Shown one piece after another: positions 1-7,430 of a stretch of 64,000 nt of DNA (position 1 is its first letter; each line of letters starts with the position of its first letter). Origin of the DNA: Acidimicrobiia bacterium (lineage in GTDB: Bacteria; Actinomycetota; Acidimicrobiia; Acidimicrobiales; Acidimicrobilacustridaceae); contig JAFIEP010000023.1 of assembly GCA_020832495.1 (NCBI GenBank), positions 32,803 through 96,802 of the forward strand, in the 5' to 3' direction. Below the pieces are notes generated by a model. That model searched no databases and was not told where the DNA came from. It worked only from the letters and a program-made list of their open reading frames with translations. A program made the translations under genes and the position numbers.

Positions 1-609
1 ACCATCCGCCGAGGACAGGACTGGGGCCGCAACGCGGCGCTTCCTGATGGCGGCGTGGTCCTCGACAGCGATGCCGCCGCGGCGGCGCTGGTGACCCGCT
101 GCCGGCGCCAGGGCGAGCCGCTGCCGCCGGTCGGGCTGGTGGGCGGTGACCTGTGCCGCACCCTGGGCGGGCGACGCGACGCCGACCTCCTGCGGTCCGA
201 CACCGCCACCTGCGTCGAGGTGGACGTGGGTCGTGTCACTCTCGACGACGGGACGACGGCGTGGTTCGTGGCCCACTGCCTCGTGGGGCGCTGGTGGTGG
301 GGTCCGGGGGCGGCGGTCATGAACGCTGCCTGGTACGGCCCCTACCGGCTGGGACCACGAGCGCACCCGGGGGACGCCCTGTTGGACCTCACCGAGGGCA
401 CCCTGCCCCTGGGAGACCGCTGGGAGGCCCGACGCCGGGCCCGCACCGGTGCGCACGTGCCCCACCCGGCGTTGCGCACCGCCCGCCGGGCGGAGCACCA
501 CCTCGAGTTCGGGGCGCCCCTGCGGGTGACACTCGACGGACAGTCGGTGGGGCGGGCACGTTCGCTCGAGGTGGCCGTCGAAGCGGACGCCCTCACCGTC
601 GTCGTCTGA
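1..609 (+). CDS. YegS/diacylglycerol-kinase-like protein, C-terminal part
   Basis: Only the last 202 residues are present: the frame is open from base 1 and ends with TGA at 607-609, so the start lies outside. A GGDLCRTLGG segment near residue 48 lines up with the GTGNDFAR-LG motif of diacylglycerol/sphingosine kinases. The following part has the family's C-terminal beta-sandwich pattern: an N-A-x-W turn, PRAHPGDALLD, GAHVPHP and a VTLDGQ strand before a DALTVVV end. These kinases phosphorylate membrane lipids at the cytoplasmic face. The GTGN motif is altered, so the protein may be an inactive relative; the family call is inference from motifs and activity is unknown. Confidence 0.55.
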   Translation, partial: TIRRGQDWGRNAALPDGGVVLDSDAAAAALVTRCRRQGEPLPPVGLVGGDLCRTLGGRRDADLLRSDTATCVEVDVGRVTLDDGTTAWFVAHCLVGRWWWGPGAAVMNAAWYGPYRLGPRAHPGDALLDLTEGTLPLGDRWEARRRARTGAHVPHPALRTARRAEHHLEFGAPLRVTLDGQSVGRARSLEVAVEADALTVVV

Positions 610-640
610 CCCGGGGCCCGAGGTGGGCCGGTCGCGCCGG

Positions 641-646
641 TACGCT
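641..646 (+). promoter_or_regulatory. -10 box of the M20 peptidase gene (leaderless)
   Basis: TACGCT lies 7 nt upstream of the ATG at 654, the spacing expected when transcription begins at the start codon itself. No ribosome binding site lies between, so a leaderless mRNA is inferred. Confidence 0.5.
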
Positions 647-653
647 GGCGGGT

Positions 654-1844
654 ATGGCTGGCATGGCTGTCGACGTGGAGGCTCTCAAGGACCGGCTGTG
701 CGCCGAGGTGGACGCCCGGGGCGACCTCCTGTGCGACGTGGCCCGCCGGATCCACGACCGTCCGGAGCTGTGCTACGAGGAGCACTTCGCCCACGACCTG
801 CTGGCCGGCATCTGCGAACAGGAGGGGTTGGCCACCGTGCGAGGGGCCGCCGGGGTGGACACGGCGTTCGTGGCCGATGCCGGCATCGGCGGGCCGATGG
901 TGGGTGTGTGCTGCGAGTACGACGCGCTGCCGGGCCTGGGACACGCCTGTGGGCACAACGTCATCGCCGCCGCGGGGTTGGGCGCGGGGTTGGCGGCCGC
1001 CGCGGTGGCCGACGAGGTGGGTGGGCGCATTCGGGTGCTCGGCACCCCGGCGGAGGAGGGTGGCGGCGGGAAGGTGCACCTGGTCGACGACGGCCTGTTC
1101 GCCCCGCTCGACGCCGCGCTGATGGTGCACCCGGCCAGCGCCGACCTGACCACCATGGCCGCCATTGCCAACCAGCAGGTGCAGGTGACCTTCACCGGCC
1201 GCAGCTCCCATGCCGCAGCCGCCCCTCACCAGGGCCGCAACGCCCTCGACGCCGCAGTGCTGGCCTATGTGAACATCGCCGCTCTGCGTCAGCACATCCG
1301 ACCCACCGAGCGCGTCCACGGGATCTTCACCCACGGGGGCGACAAGCCCAACGTGGTCCCGTCCCGTGCGGCACAGCACTGGTACGTGCGGGCCGCCGAC
1401 CTCGCGGCGCTCGAGGAACTCAAGCCGCGGGTCATTGCCTGCCTCGAGGCGGGGGCGACGGCGGCCGGCTGTGGCCTCGAGATCGAGTGGATCGATCCGG
1501 CCTATGCCGACATGCGCGACAACCGGCCGCTGCTCGACCTCTACGCCGCCAACTCGGCGCGCATCGGACGCACCGTGGCGGACCCGACCGCCCACACGGC
1601 CGTGGTGGGCAGCACCGACATGGGCAACGTGAGCTACGCCGTGCCCTCCATCCATCCCATGATCGCCGTGGCCCCGCCCGGCACCGCCATCCACACCGAG
1701 GCCTTCGCCGAGCACACCCGAGGTCCCGCAGCCGATGCTGCCGTACTGGACGGGGCCAAGGCCATGGCCATGACCATCGCCGATCTGTGGTGCGATCCCG
1801 ACGCTCGGGCCGCAGTGCGCGGCGCCTTCGATCGGCGGTCGTGA
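654..1844 (+). CDS. M20 family amidohydrolase/peptidase (AbgB/hippurate-hydrolase-like)
   Basis: A 396-residue cytoplasmic metallohydrolase of the M20 family, which removes acyl or aminobenzoyl groups from amino acids or cleaves dipeptides. The signature EYDALPGLGHACGHN lies near residue 85, with the metal-binding Asp and His. TPAEEGGGG gives the catalytic Glu pair, and the lid domain carries GRSSHAA and NVVPS. A late metal-ligand region is seen as GSTDMGNVS. The ATG at 654 is chosen because TACGCT sits 7 nt before it; the in-frame ATG at 663 is an alternative. The frame stays open upstream into the preceding gene, but that extension is an antisense-like composition artefact. Substrate cannot be told from sequence. 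Confidence 0.88.
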   Translation: MAGMAVDVEALKDRLCAEVDARGDLLCDVARRIHDRPELCYEEHFAHDLLAGICEQEGLATVRGAAGVDTAFVADAGIGGPMVGVCCEYDALPGLGHACGHNVIAAAGLGAGLAAAAVADEVGGRIRVLGTPAEEGGGGKVHLVDDGLFAPLDAALMVHPASADLTTMAAIANQQVQVTFTGRSSHAAAAPHQGRNALDAAVLAYVNIAALRQHIRPTERVHGIFTHGGDKPNVVPSRAAQHWYVRAADLAALEELKPRVIACLEAGATAAGCGLEIEWIDPAYADMRDNRPLLDLYAANSARIGRTVADPTAHTAVVGSTDMGNVSYAVPSIHPMIAVAPPGTAIHTEAFAEHTRGPAADAAVLDGAKAMAMTIADLWCDPDARAAVRGAFDRRS

Positions 1845-1894
1845 ACCGGATGACCAGGTCACGTCCCATCCGCGGAGGCGCTCGGCGCGCCGCC

Positions 1895-1900
1895 TACGCT
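1895..1900 (+). promoter_or_regulatory. -10 box of the ThyX-like gene (leaderless)
   Basis: TACGCT lies 8 nt before the GTG at 1909 with no Shine-Dalgarno sequence between, matching the same arrangement at 641. Confidence 0.45.
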
Positions 1901-1908
1901 CGGCGCCC

Positions 1909-3516
1909 GTGAGCATCTACGTCGCCGAGGAGTTCTCCCCGGAAGAGGCGGACATCCTCCGGCGCTACTTCACCAACCTCGACGGGCCGGTGTTCGCCCT
2001 CGTGAACCTGCCCGAGGTGGTCAAGGGCGCGCTGTTCGCCCGGTACTCGCGCTCGTCGAAGAGCCTGCGGCGCCTGTTCCTCGACGAGTTCGTCCACGAA
2101 CTCGACATCTCTGGCGACGTGACCATCGACGCCACGGTGGGCCTCCGCCGAGCCGAGGAACTCTACGACCGGGTCTTCTTCGAGTACGGCGACGACTCGG
2201 TGGCCCAGCTCGGCGGTGTGCACCTGGCCTGTGAGCAGGCCTCCAACCTGCTCACCAAGGTGCTCGAGTGGGGTCGGCTCATGTCGTACCTCGAGCAGTC
2301 CACTCGCTACATCGCCTACGACTCGCGCATCGGCGGGCGCTACCGGTACCTGCGCGACCTCGACGTGCTCGGCTCGTCCCTCGGCACCCGCTACGTGGGG
2401 GACATGGACCGGCTCTTCGACGTCTACGCCGCCCTGCTGCCCCGGCTGGGGGACTTCTTCCGCGAGCACGTGCCCAAGGCCCCGGGGGACTCGGACTTCG
2501 CCTACCGGCAGGCCGTGCGGGCTCGGGCGTTCGATACCCTTCGGGGGTTGTTGCCCGCCGCGTCGCTGTCGAACGTGGGCATCTACGGCACCGGACAGGG
2601 CTACGAGGCGCTACTGCTGCGCATGCGCTCCCACTGGTTGCCCGAGGCACGCACGTACGCCGATCTGATGCTCACCGAGCTGCGCAAGGTGGTGCCGTCG
2701 TTCCTGAAGCGCGTCGATCTGCCCGACCGCGGGGAGCGTTGGAGCCAGTACCTGGCCGACAACCACCAGGCCATGGCAGCCACCGCCGCGGCACTGTTCC
2801 CGCCGGCCACGGTGCGGGCCGACGCCGCGCCGGTGGTGACGCTGGTCGATCACGATCCCGACGGCGAGACGAAGATGATCGCCGCCATGCTCTACCCCTA
2901 CACGTCGCTGCCGGAGCGGCAGATCGAGGAGCGGGTGCGGTCCATGCCGGCCGACGAGAAGCGGTCGGTGGTGCGGGCCTACGTGGGGGATCGGAGCAAT
3001 CGTCGTCACAAGCCGGGCCGTGCGCTCGAGCGCACCGACTACCGCTTCGACGTGCTGGCCGACTACGGCGCCTTCCGCGACCTGCAGCGGCACCGCATGC
3101 TCACCCTCGAGTGGCAGCCGCTGACACCCCACCACGGCTACACGCGACCCGAAGCGGTGGACCTCGCCGGCGAGACCGAGGCCTTCGACGGCGCCATGGA
3201 GCGCTCCGCAGCGCTGTACGAGGCGATGGTGGACGACTTCCCGGCTCAGGCGTCCTACGCCGTGGCCCTGGCCTACAAGGTGCGTTTCGTCATGCAGTGC
3301 AACGCCCGCGAGGCCATGCACATGCTCGAGCTGCGCACCACGCCCCAGGGTCACCCGGCCTACCGCCACGTGGCCCAGGAGATGCACCGCCTGATCGCCG
3401 AGGAGGCCGGCCACCCCTTCGTCGCCGAGATGATGTCGTTCGTCGACCATGCCGGTGAGCCGGAGCTGGGCCGACTCGACGCGGAACGCCGGGCAGAAGC
3501 CCGCCGACAAGGCTGA
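1909..3516 (+). CDS. Double ThyX-domain protein (FAD-dependent thymidylate synthase-like)
   Basis: A 535-residue protein about twice the length of ordinary ThyX. Two halves each resemble the ThyX fold: the first holds ARYSRSSKSLRRLFLDEF and STRYIAYDSR, the second QRHRMLTLEW and NAREAMHMLELRTTPQGHP. The latter matches the C-terminal ThyX strand-helix that binds the nucleotide. The canonical RHRxxSxxxxSxR motif is only partly kept, since RHR is present but the serines are not. Genuine thymidylate synthase activity is therefore doubtful. Long ThyX-like proteins of this type are known in Actinobacteria but their role is not established. The GTG start is supported by the upstream -10 box; a DUF4193-like gene follows about 100 bp downstream. 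Confidence 0.75.
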   Translation: MSIYVAEEFSPEEADILRRYFTNLDGPVFALVNLPEVVKGALFARYSRSSKSLRRLFLDEFVHELDISGDVTIDATVGLRRAEELYDRVFFEYGDDSVAQLGGVHLACEQASNLLTKVLEWGRLMSYLEQSTRYIAYDSRIGGRYRYLRDLDVLGSSLGTRYVGDMDRLFDVYAALLPRLGDFFREHVPKAPGDSDFAYRQAVRARAFDTLRGLLPAASLSNVGIYGTGQGYEALLLRMRSHWLPEARTYADLMLTELRKVVPSFLKRVDLPDRGERWSQYLADNHQAMAATAAALFPPATVRADAAPVVTLVDHDPDGETKMIAAMLYPYTSLPERQIEERVRSMPADEKRSVVRAYVGDRSNRRHKPGRALERTDYRFDVLADYGAFRDLQRHRMLTLEWQPLTPHHGYTRPEAVDLAGETEAFDGAMERSAALYEAMVDDFPAQASYAVALAYKVRFVMQCNAREAMHMLELRTTPQGHPAYRHVAQEMHRLIAEEAGHPFVAEMMSFVDHAGEPELGRLDAERRAEARRQG

Positions 3517-3616
3517 ACGCGGCGATCGAGCGATTCCGCGGCGCTCGGCTGGCGCGACCCGCCGGTGCGGTGTGTATCCTCCGGCCCGACCTCCCGATGT
3601 CCGACCCAGAGGCACA

Positions 3617-4150
3617 ATGGCTGACGACGACCTGAACGACGACGAACTCGACGACGACGTCCCCGATCTCGACGAGGACGTGGTGGATGACGACCTGCTC
3701 GAGGACGACGACGATGACGTCGTGGCGGTCGTGCCCGACGAGGACGACGACGATGACGTCGTGGCGGTCGTCGACGATGACGATGACGACGAGGACGAGC
3801 CGGCACCGGCGGGCAAGAAGAAGGCCGGGGACGCCGTCGACGACGATGACGACGACGAACTCGATCCCGACGACGTCGAAGCCGATCTCGACGCCATCCT
3901 CAAGGACCGCATCGCCGCGGCGGAGGACGACGACGACGAAGAGGACGAGCCGACCGTGGCCGAGCCCCGGGCCACCGGCGAGGTGGCTGACGGGGTGGCC
4001 CCCAAGCGGGCCAACGAGTTCATGTGCACCGGCTGTTTCCTGCTCGTCAACCGCGCCCAGTTCGGTCCTCTCGACGCGCTGGAGTGTCCGGTGGGGGACA
4101 GTTCGTGTCCCGCTATCGAGCGGATCCTGGCCGAGAGCGGCGGTAGCTGA
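3617..4150 (+). CDS. DUF4193-like acidic protein with C-terminal Cys motif
   Basis: A 177-residue, extremely acidic protein: residues 1-125 are mostly Asp, Glu and Val with short repeats (DDDDDVVAVV occurs twice). The C-terminal 50 residues hold NEFMCTGCFLLVNRAQFG followed by two more cysteines (LECP, SSCP). This matches the CSSCFLVHHRSQLA-type zinc-ribbon end of DUF4193 proteins, common in Actinobacteria and of unknown function. Ordinary DUF4193 proteins are about 100 residues, so the acidic head is expanded here. AGAGG at 3608-3612 supplies a ribosome binding site 4 nt before ATG, and TATCCT at 3575-3580 is a possible -10 box. Function is not known. Confidence 0.75.
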   Translation: MADDDLNDDELDDDVPDLDEDVVDDDLLEDDDDDVVAVVPDEDDDDDVVAVVDDDDDDEDEPAPAGKKKAGDAVDDDDDDELDPDDVEADLDAILKDRIAAAEDDDDEEDEPTVAEPRATGEVADGVAPKRANEFMCTGCFLLVNRAQFGPLDALECPVGDSSCPAIERILAESGGS

Positions 4151-4211
4151 CGACGCGCTGGATCGGCGATGATTTCCCCAGAGCCCCGAGCGTGAGGGAT
4201 CATCGAGAGCA

Positions 4212-4793
4212 ATGACCGACCAGGAGCCACCCAGGAACCCGCTCGAGAGCGCGGTGGAGCTGACCGTCTACGCGCCCCTCGGGTTCGTGCTCGAGGCCCC
4301 GAACCTGCTGCCGCGCTTCGTCGAGCGCGGACGCAACCAGGTGGCGCTGGCCCGTGTGGTCGGCAAGTTCGCCGTCCGCAAGGGCCGTGAGGACGTCGAG
4401 GCCCTGCTGCTGGACCGCCAGGCACAGCTCACCGAGCTGCTGCGGGCCGTGGGTGTCGTCCCGCCGGTGCCGTCGGCGCCGGTGCGGCCCTCGACCGCTG
4501 CGGGCCATTCGAGCGGCACGGACGCCGACTCTGAGGTCGCCGACGGGGCCGAGTCAACGAGCGGCCCGCGGCGTGCAGCGGCGGCCCCGCGTCCGGTGGC
4601 CACGGCCAACGACTCGGGCATCGCGACCGACGAGCTGGCCATCCCCGGCTACGACACGCTGGCTGCATCGCAGGTGGTGCCCCGCCTGGCCAGCCTCGAG
4701 GCCGAGGAACTCGAAGCCATCCGCCAGTACGAGGCCGGCACCCGCGGGCGACGGACCATCCTGTCGAAGATCGCCCAGCTGCAGTCGGCCTGA
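4212..4793 (+). CDS. Conserved actinobacterial protein of unknown function
   Basis: A 193-residue protein with three parts: an N-terminal amphipathic region (about residues 8-75, containing VYAPLGFVLEAPNLLPRFVE and a helical KFAVRKGREDVEALL), a Pro/Ala/Ser-rich linker (85-135), and a conserved C-terminal block around IPGYDTLAASQVVPRL and EAGTRGRRTILSKI. The C-terminal block is known to me from other actinobacterial hypothetical proteins, but I cannot name a function. The N-terminal helix could lie on a membrane or lipid surface, which is inference. The gene is followed after one base by a GNAT gene, so the two are probably co-transcribed. Confidence 0.7.
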   Translation: MTDQEPPRNPLESAVELTVYAPLGFVLEAPNLLPRFVERGRNQVALARVVGKFAVRKGREDVEALLLDRQAQLTELLRAVGVVPPVPSAPVRPSTAAGHSSGTDADSEVADGAESTSGPRRAAAAPRPVATANDSGIATDELAIPGYDTLAASQVVPRLASLEAEELEAIRQYEAGTRGRRTILSKIAQLQSA

Positions 4794-4794
4794 G

Positions 4795-5268
4795 ATGGAG
4801 CGAGCCCGCGACGCCCAACCAGATGACCTGCCGGCACTGGCCGACATGGCGGCCGACGCAGTGGCCGAGCAGTGCGACGCACGAGGTGGCTGGGTGTGGT
4901 CCCGGAGAGAGGCTCGAGCCCTGCCGCTGGAGCGTTCGCTGCAAGCGGCGATCGAGAACCCTGAGGCGATCGTGGTGATCGGAGACCTGGACGACGCGCC
5001 CGTCGGGTACGCCGTGGCCCACCTGGAGCTGCTGCGCACCGGCGAGCCGCTGGCGGTGGTGGAGGACATCTACGTCCATCCTGACGGGCGGGGCGTCGGG
5101 TTGGGCGAGGCCATGATGGACCGGGTAGTGGCCTGGGCCACCGAGCACGACTGCGTCGGGATCGACGCCTTCGTCCTGCCCGGCAACCGTCAGAGCAAGA
5201 ACTTCTTCGAGACGTTCGGGCTCACGGCCCGAGCCATCCTGGTCCACCGTCGGCTGCGGGACGACTGA
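4795..5268 (+). CDS. GNAT family N-acetyltransferase
   Basis: A 157-residue GNAT protein that would transfer an acetyl group from acetyl-CoA to an amine. Motif B and A are visible as VVEDIYVHPDGRGVGLGEAMM near residue 90, where the R-G-x-G-L-G loop binds the CoA pyrophosphate. A NFFETFG helix near residue 142 matches the C-terminal acceptor-side motif. The ATG at 4795 is one base after the stop of the preceding gene, and a NUDIX gene starts two bases after its own stop, so all three form an operon. The substrate cannot be predicted. Confidence 0.85.
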   Translation: MERARDAQPDDLPALADMAADAVAEQCDARGGWVWSRREARALPLERSLQAAIENPEAIVVIGDLDDAPVGYAVAHLELLRTGEPLAVVEDIYVHPDGRGVGLGEAMMDRVVAWATEHDCVGIDAFVLPGNRQSKNFFETFGLTARAILVHRRLRDD

Positions 5269-5270
5269 AC

Positions 5271-5678
5271 GTGGCCGCCGTGCGCCCTGAGCTGTGCGTG
5301 GGCGCCGTGGTGGTCGCCGAGGATCGCCTCCTGCTCATCCGCCGGGGCCACGGCCCCGCAGCGGGGGAGTGGTCCGTGCCCGGCGGACGGGTGGAGTGGG
5401 GCGAGACCATGGCGGAGGCCGTGGTGCGCGAACTGCGGGAGGAGACCGGCCTCGAGGGCGTCTGCGGCGAACTGGTCGGGTGGGTCGAGCGCATCGACGA
5501 CGACGACCACTTCGTGATCGCCGACTTTGCCGTGGTGGTGCTCGGCGGGGAACTGGTCGCCGGATCCGACGCCGCCGAGGTGGCCTGGGTGCCGTTGTGG
5601 GACGTGGCCGAGCAGCGCCTGGTGGCGGGTCTGGCTGAGTTCCTGGCCGACCACGGCATCATCGACACGTTCACCTGA
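5271..5678 (+). CDS. NUDIX hydrolase
   Basis: A 135-residue single-domain pyrophosphohydrolase. The Nudix box GX5EX7REUXEEXGU is complete: it begins at GGRVEWGETM (about residue 39) and ends at RELREETG, with the metal-binding glutamates intact. Such enzymes clean up oxidised nucleotides or cleave NDP-X compounds; the N-terminal VGAVVVAEDRLLLIRRG matches ADP-ribose or MutT-type members. It starts with GTG two bases after the GNAT stop and is the last gene of that operon. It is followed by a hairpin-containing repeat region that probably ends transcription. Confidence 0.88.
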   Translation: MAAVRPELCVGAVVVAEDRLLLIRRGHGPAAGEWSVPGGRVEWGETMAEAVVRELREETGLEGVCGELVGWVERIDDDDHFVIADFAVVVLGGELVAGSDAAEVAWVPLWDVAEQRLVAGLAEFLADHGIIDTFT

Positions 5679-5736
5679 GCGAGCGCTCAGAGCCCACGAG
5701 GGCCCGACCCTTGCACCCACCGTGCGTGCTCGTGGG

Positions 5737-5793
5737 CCTTTCCCGCGAACTGCCGGCGATCTGAACCTTTCCCGCGAACTGCCGGCGATCTGA
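5737..5793. repeat. Two tandem 28-bp direct repeats
   Basis: A 28-bp unit is present twice without mismatch, at 5737-5764 and 5766-5793, separated by one base. Its core is GAACTGCCGGCGAT. A third, inverted partial copy (ATCGCCGGCAGTT) follows at 5810-5822. The block sits between the convergent NUDIX and enoyl-CoA hydratase genes. Confidence 0.85.
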
Positions 5794-5822
5794 GCTCGAT
5801 TGAGCGCGAATCGCCGGCAGTT
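5777..5822. terminator. Hairpin between convergent genes
   Basis: AACTGCCGGCGAT at 5777-5789 and its exact complement ATCGCCGGCAGTT at 5810-5822 can form a 13-bp stem with a 20-nt loop. There is no U-tract, but its place between two convergent stops suggests a bidirectional terminator or mRNA-end stabiliser. Confidence 0.5.
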
Positions 5823-5858
5823 GAAGGGCTGTTGGTGGTCAGCGACCGGTGTGGGGGC

Positions 5859-6620
5859 TCAGCGGCCCTTCCACACCGGGGGGCGCTTCTCGATGAAGGC
5901 GGTCAGGCCCTCGGAGAAGTCCTCGCTGCCGGCGAGTTCCATCATGGCTTCACCCGAGCGCGTGATGCCTTCCTCGTCGTCGGCGTCGACCAGGTCGATC
6001 ATGAGCTGGCGGGTCTTCTGCACGGCGAGCGGCGCGTTGGCCGTGACCTGCTCGGCCAACTCGACGGCTGCCTCGTAGGCGCTGCCGGGCTCGGCCAGGC
6101 GGTTCACCATGCCCAGTTCGAACGCACGAGCGGCCGAGATGGGATCACCGGTGAGGCCCAGTTCGAACGCCACGTTGCGGGGCAGCACCCGCGGCAGGCG
6201 GAACACACCGCCGGCGGCAGCCACCAGGTTGCGCTTCACCTCGGGGATCCCGAAGCGTGACTCCTTGGACGCGACCACTAGGTCGCAGGAGAGCACGATC
6301 TCGAGCCCGCCGGCGAGGGCAGGGCCTTCGACGGCCACGATGATCGGCTTGGTGCGCTGGCGGGTCACGATGCCGGCGAAGCCACCCTTGGGGGTCATCA
6401 TCTCGCCGGCCTTGCCGGCATTGATGAGCTTCAGGTCGGCGCCGGCGCAGAAGAACTCCTTGGTGCCGGTGAGGATGCCCACCCACAGCGACTCGTCCTC
6501 CTCGAGGCGGTCGATGCCTGCCTCGATGCCGCTGGCCACGTCGCCGTTGACGGCGTTGCGGGCCTCCGGCCGGTTGATCCTCATGACGGCGATGTTGCCC
6601 TGGGTCTCGAAATCGATCAT
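5859..6620 (-). CDS. Enoyl-CoA hydratase/isomerase (crotonase family)
   Basis: A 253-residue crotonase-fold enzyme of normal length. The oxyanion-hole stretch is CAGADLKL near residue 58, and both catalytic glutamates are in place: GGLEIVLSCD near residue 108 and FGIPEVKRN near 128. It would hydrate trans-2-enoyl-CoA in fatty-acid beta-oxidation or a related CoA pathway in the cytoplasm. The C-terminal EDFSEGLTAFIEKRPPVWKG is the usual trimerisation tail. The ATG at 6620 has TAGCCT 6 nt upstream, so the transcript is probably leaderless. It is monocistronic and faces the NUDIX operon tail to tail. Confidence 0.9.
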   Translation of the reverse strand: MIDFETQGNIAVMRINRPEARNAVNGDVASGIEAGIDRLEEDESLWVGILTGTKEFFCAGADLKLINAGKAGEMMTPKGGFAGIVTRQRTKPIIVAVEGPALAGGLEIVLSCDLVVASKESRFGIPEVKRNLVAAAGGVFRLPRVLPRNVAFELGLTGDPISAARAFELGMVNRLAEPGSAYEAAVELAEQVTANAPLAVQKTRQLMIDLVDADDEEGITRSGEAMMELAGSEDFSEGLTAFIEKRPPVWKGR

Positions 6621-6626
6621 GGCGGC

Positions 6627-6632
6627 AGGCTA
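6627..6632 (-). promoter_or_regulatory. -10 box of the enoyl-CoA hydratase gene (leaderless)
   Basis: On the minus strand TAGCCT ends 6 nt before the ATG at 6620, leaving no room for a leader. Confidence 0.5.
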
Positions 6633-6721
6633 GCGGCTGCCCCCGAGGGCACAGAAAATGGCAGAGGCGCTGGACGGTCCCTTCTCGGCTGCCTCCGGCC
6701 AGCGACTACGGTGCTCCGTTC

Positions 6722-6832
6722 GTGAGCGACACCACCGGGGCGACAACCCACCCGAGGAACCGAGTGCCCAGTGCGCTTCGGGGTGACCGCTACCCGCTGG
6801 CGGACACGTCGATGGCGACGGCGAGGCGCTGA
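6722..6832 (+). CDS. Possible 36-residue small protein upstream of HAD gene
   Basis: A GTG-started frame of 36 codons ends three bases before the ATG of the HAD gene. TACGGT at 6707-6712 precedes the GTG by 9 nt, and codon third positions are mostly G or C as in real genes here. The peptide is basic and low in hydrophobic residues, with nothing recognisable. It may be a small protein, a translated leader, or chance. Confidence 0.25.
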   Translation: MSDTTGATTHPRNRVPSALRGDRYPLADTSMATARR

Positions 6833-6835
6833 ACG

Positions 6836-7411
6836 ATGGCTGACGTGGCGGCATCGGCGGGCACCGCAACGACGCCCCTGGTCGGGGTGTTCGACCTCGA
6901 CGGCACACTGCTGGACACAGACCGGGCACTCGCCGACGCCTTCGTGGCGCTCGGCATCCGGCGCCAGGACGTCACCTGGGGCCACGTCCTGGCCGAGGAG
7001 TGCGCCCGCCTGTCCATCTCGGTGGAGGACTACCTCGACGCCTACGACCTCGAGCTCTCCCTGCCCTACCCCGGGGTGGAGGACCTCCTCGGCCGTCTCG
7101 ACCGCTGGGCGGTGTGTTCCAACAAGCACCCGCGCCTGGGCCACGCCGAGCTTGCCCGGCTCGGCTGGGAGCCCGAGGTGGCGCTGTTCGCCGACGCCTT
7201 CGACGGACCGAAAGCGCTCGGCCCTGTGCTCGACGTGCTGGGCCTCACGTCAGCCGACGTGCTGTTCGTGGGGGACACGCACCACGACCGCAGGTGCGCA
7301 ACGGACGTGGGCTGCGCCTTCGCACTGGCCGGGTGGAACCCGAGGGCAGCGACACTCGAGGACCCGGCCGCAGTGGCCACCCCTGCGGAGTTGCTGCCTC
7401 GGCTGCGCTGA
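6836..7411 (+). CDS. HAD-superfamily hydrolase (phosphoglycolate-phosphatase-like)
   Basis: A 191-residue HAD phosphatase. Motif I is FDLDGTLLDTD (nucleophile Asp20, acid/base Asp22), motif II is CSNKHP, motif III a lysine in DGPKALGP, and motif IV GDTHHD. A helical cap of about 50 residues follows motif I, as in class C1 members such as phosphoglycolate phosphatase. The substrate is a phosphorylated small molecule that cannot be named. The ATG at 6836 follows a possible small ORF; the RG-rich gene converges on it with only 19 bp between the stops. Confidence 0.85.
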   Translation: MADVAASAGTATTPLVGVFDLDGTLLDTDRALADAFVALGIRRQDVTWGHVLAEECARLSISVEDYLDAYDLELSLPYPGVEDLLGRLDRWAVCSNKHPRLGHAELARLGWEPEVALFADAFDGPKALGPVLDVLGLTSADVLFVGDTHHDRRCATDVGCAFALAGWNPRAATLEDPAAVATPAELLPRLR

Positions 7412-7430
7412 CGCCGCCGGGGCAGCGAGG

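Noticed and set aside
153..653. N-terminal extension of the M20 gene into the preceding frame
   Set aside because: The added 167 residues are Arg/Pro-rich out-of-frame translation of the lipid-kinase-like gene; family length fits the start at 654.
342..1916. Long minus-strand frame opposite the M20 gene
   Set aside because: Composition is His/Gly/Arg-rich antisense of a GC-rich gene, with no family motif; the plus strand encodes a clear M20 peptidase.
3640..3960. Tandem repeat DNA in the acidic gene
   Set aside because: The GAC-rich stretch is low-complexity coding for Asp runs and is not an exact repeat unit.
5737..5822. CRISPR array
   Set aside because: Only two direct copies with a one-base gap, no spacers and no cas genes in the window.
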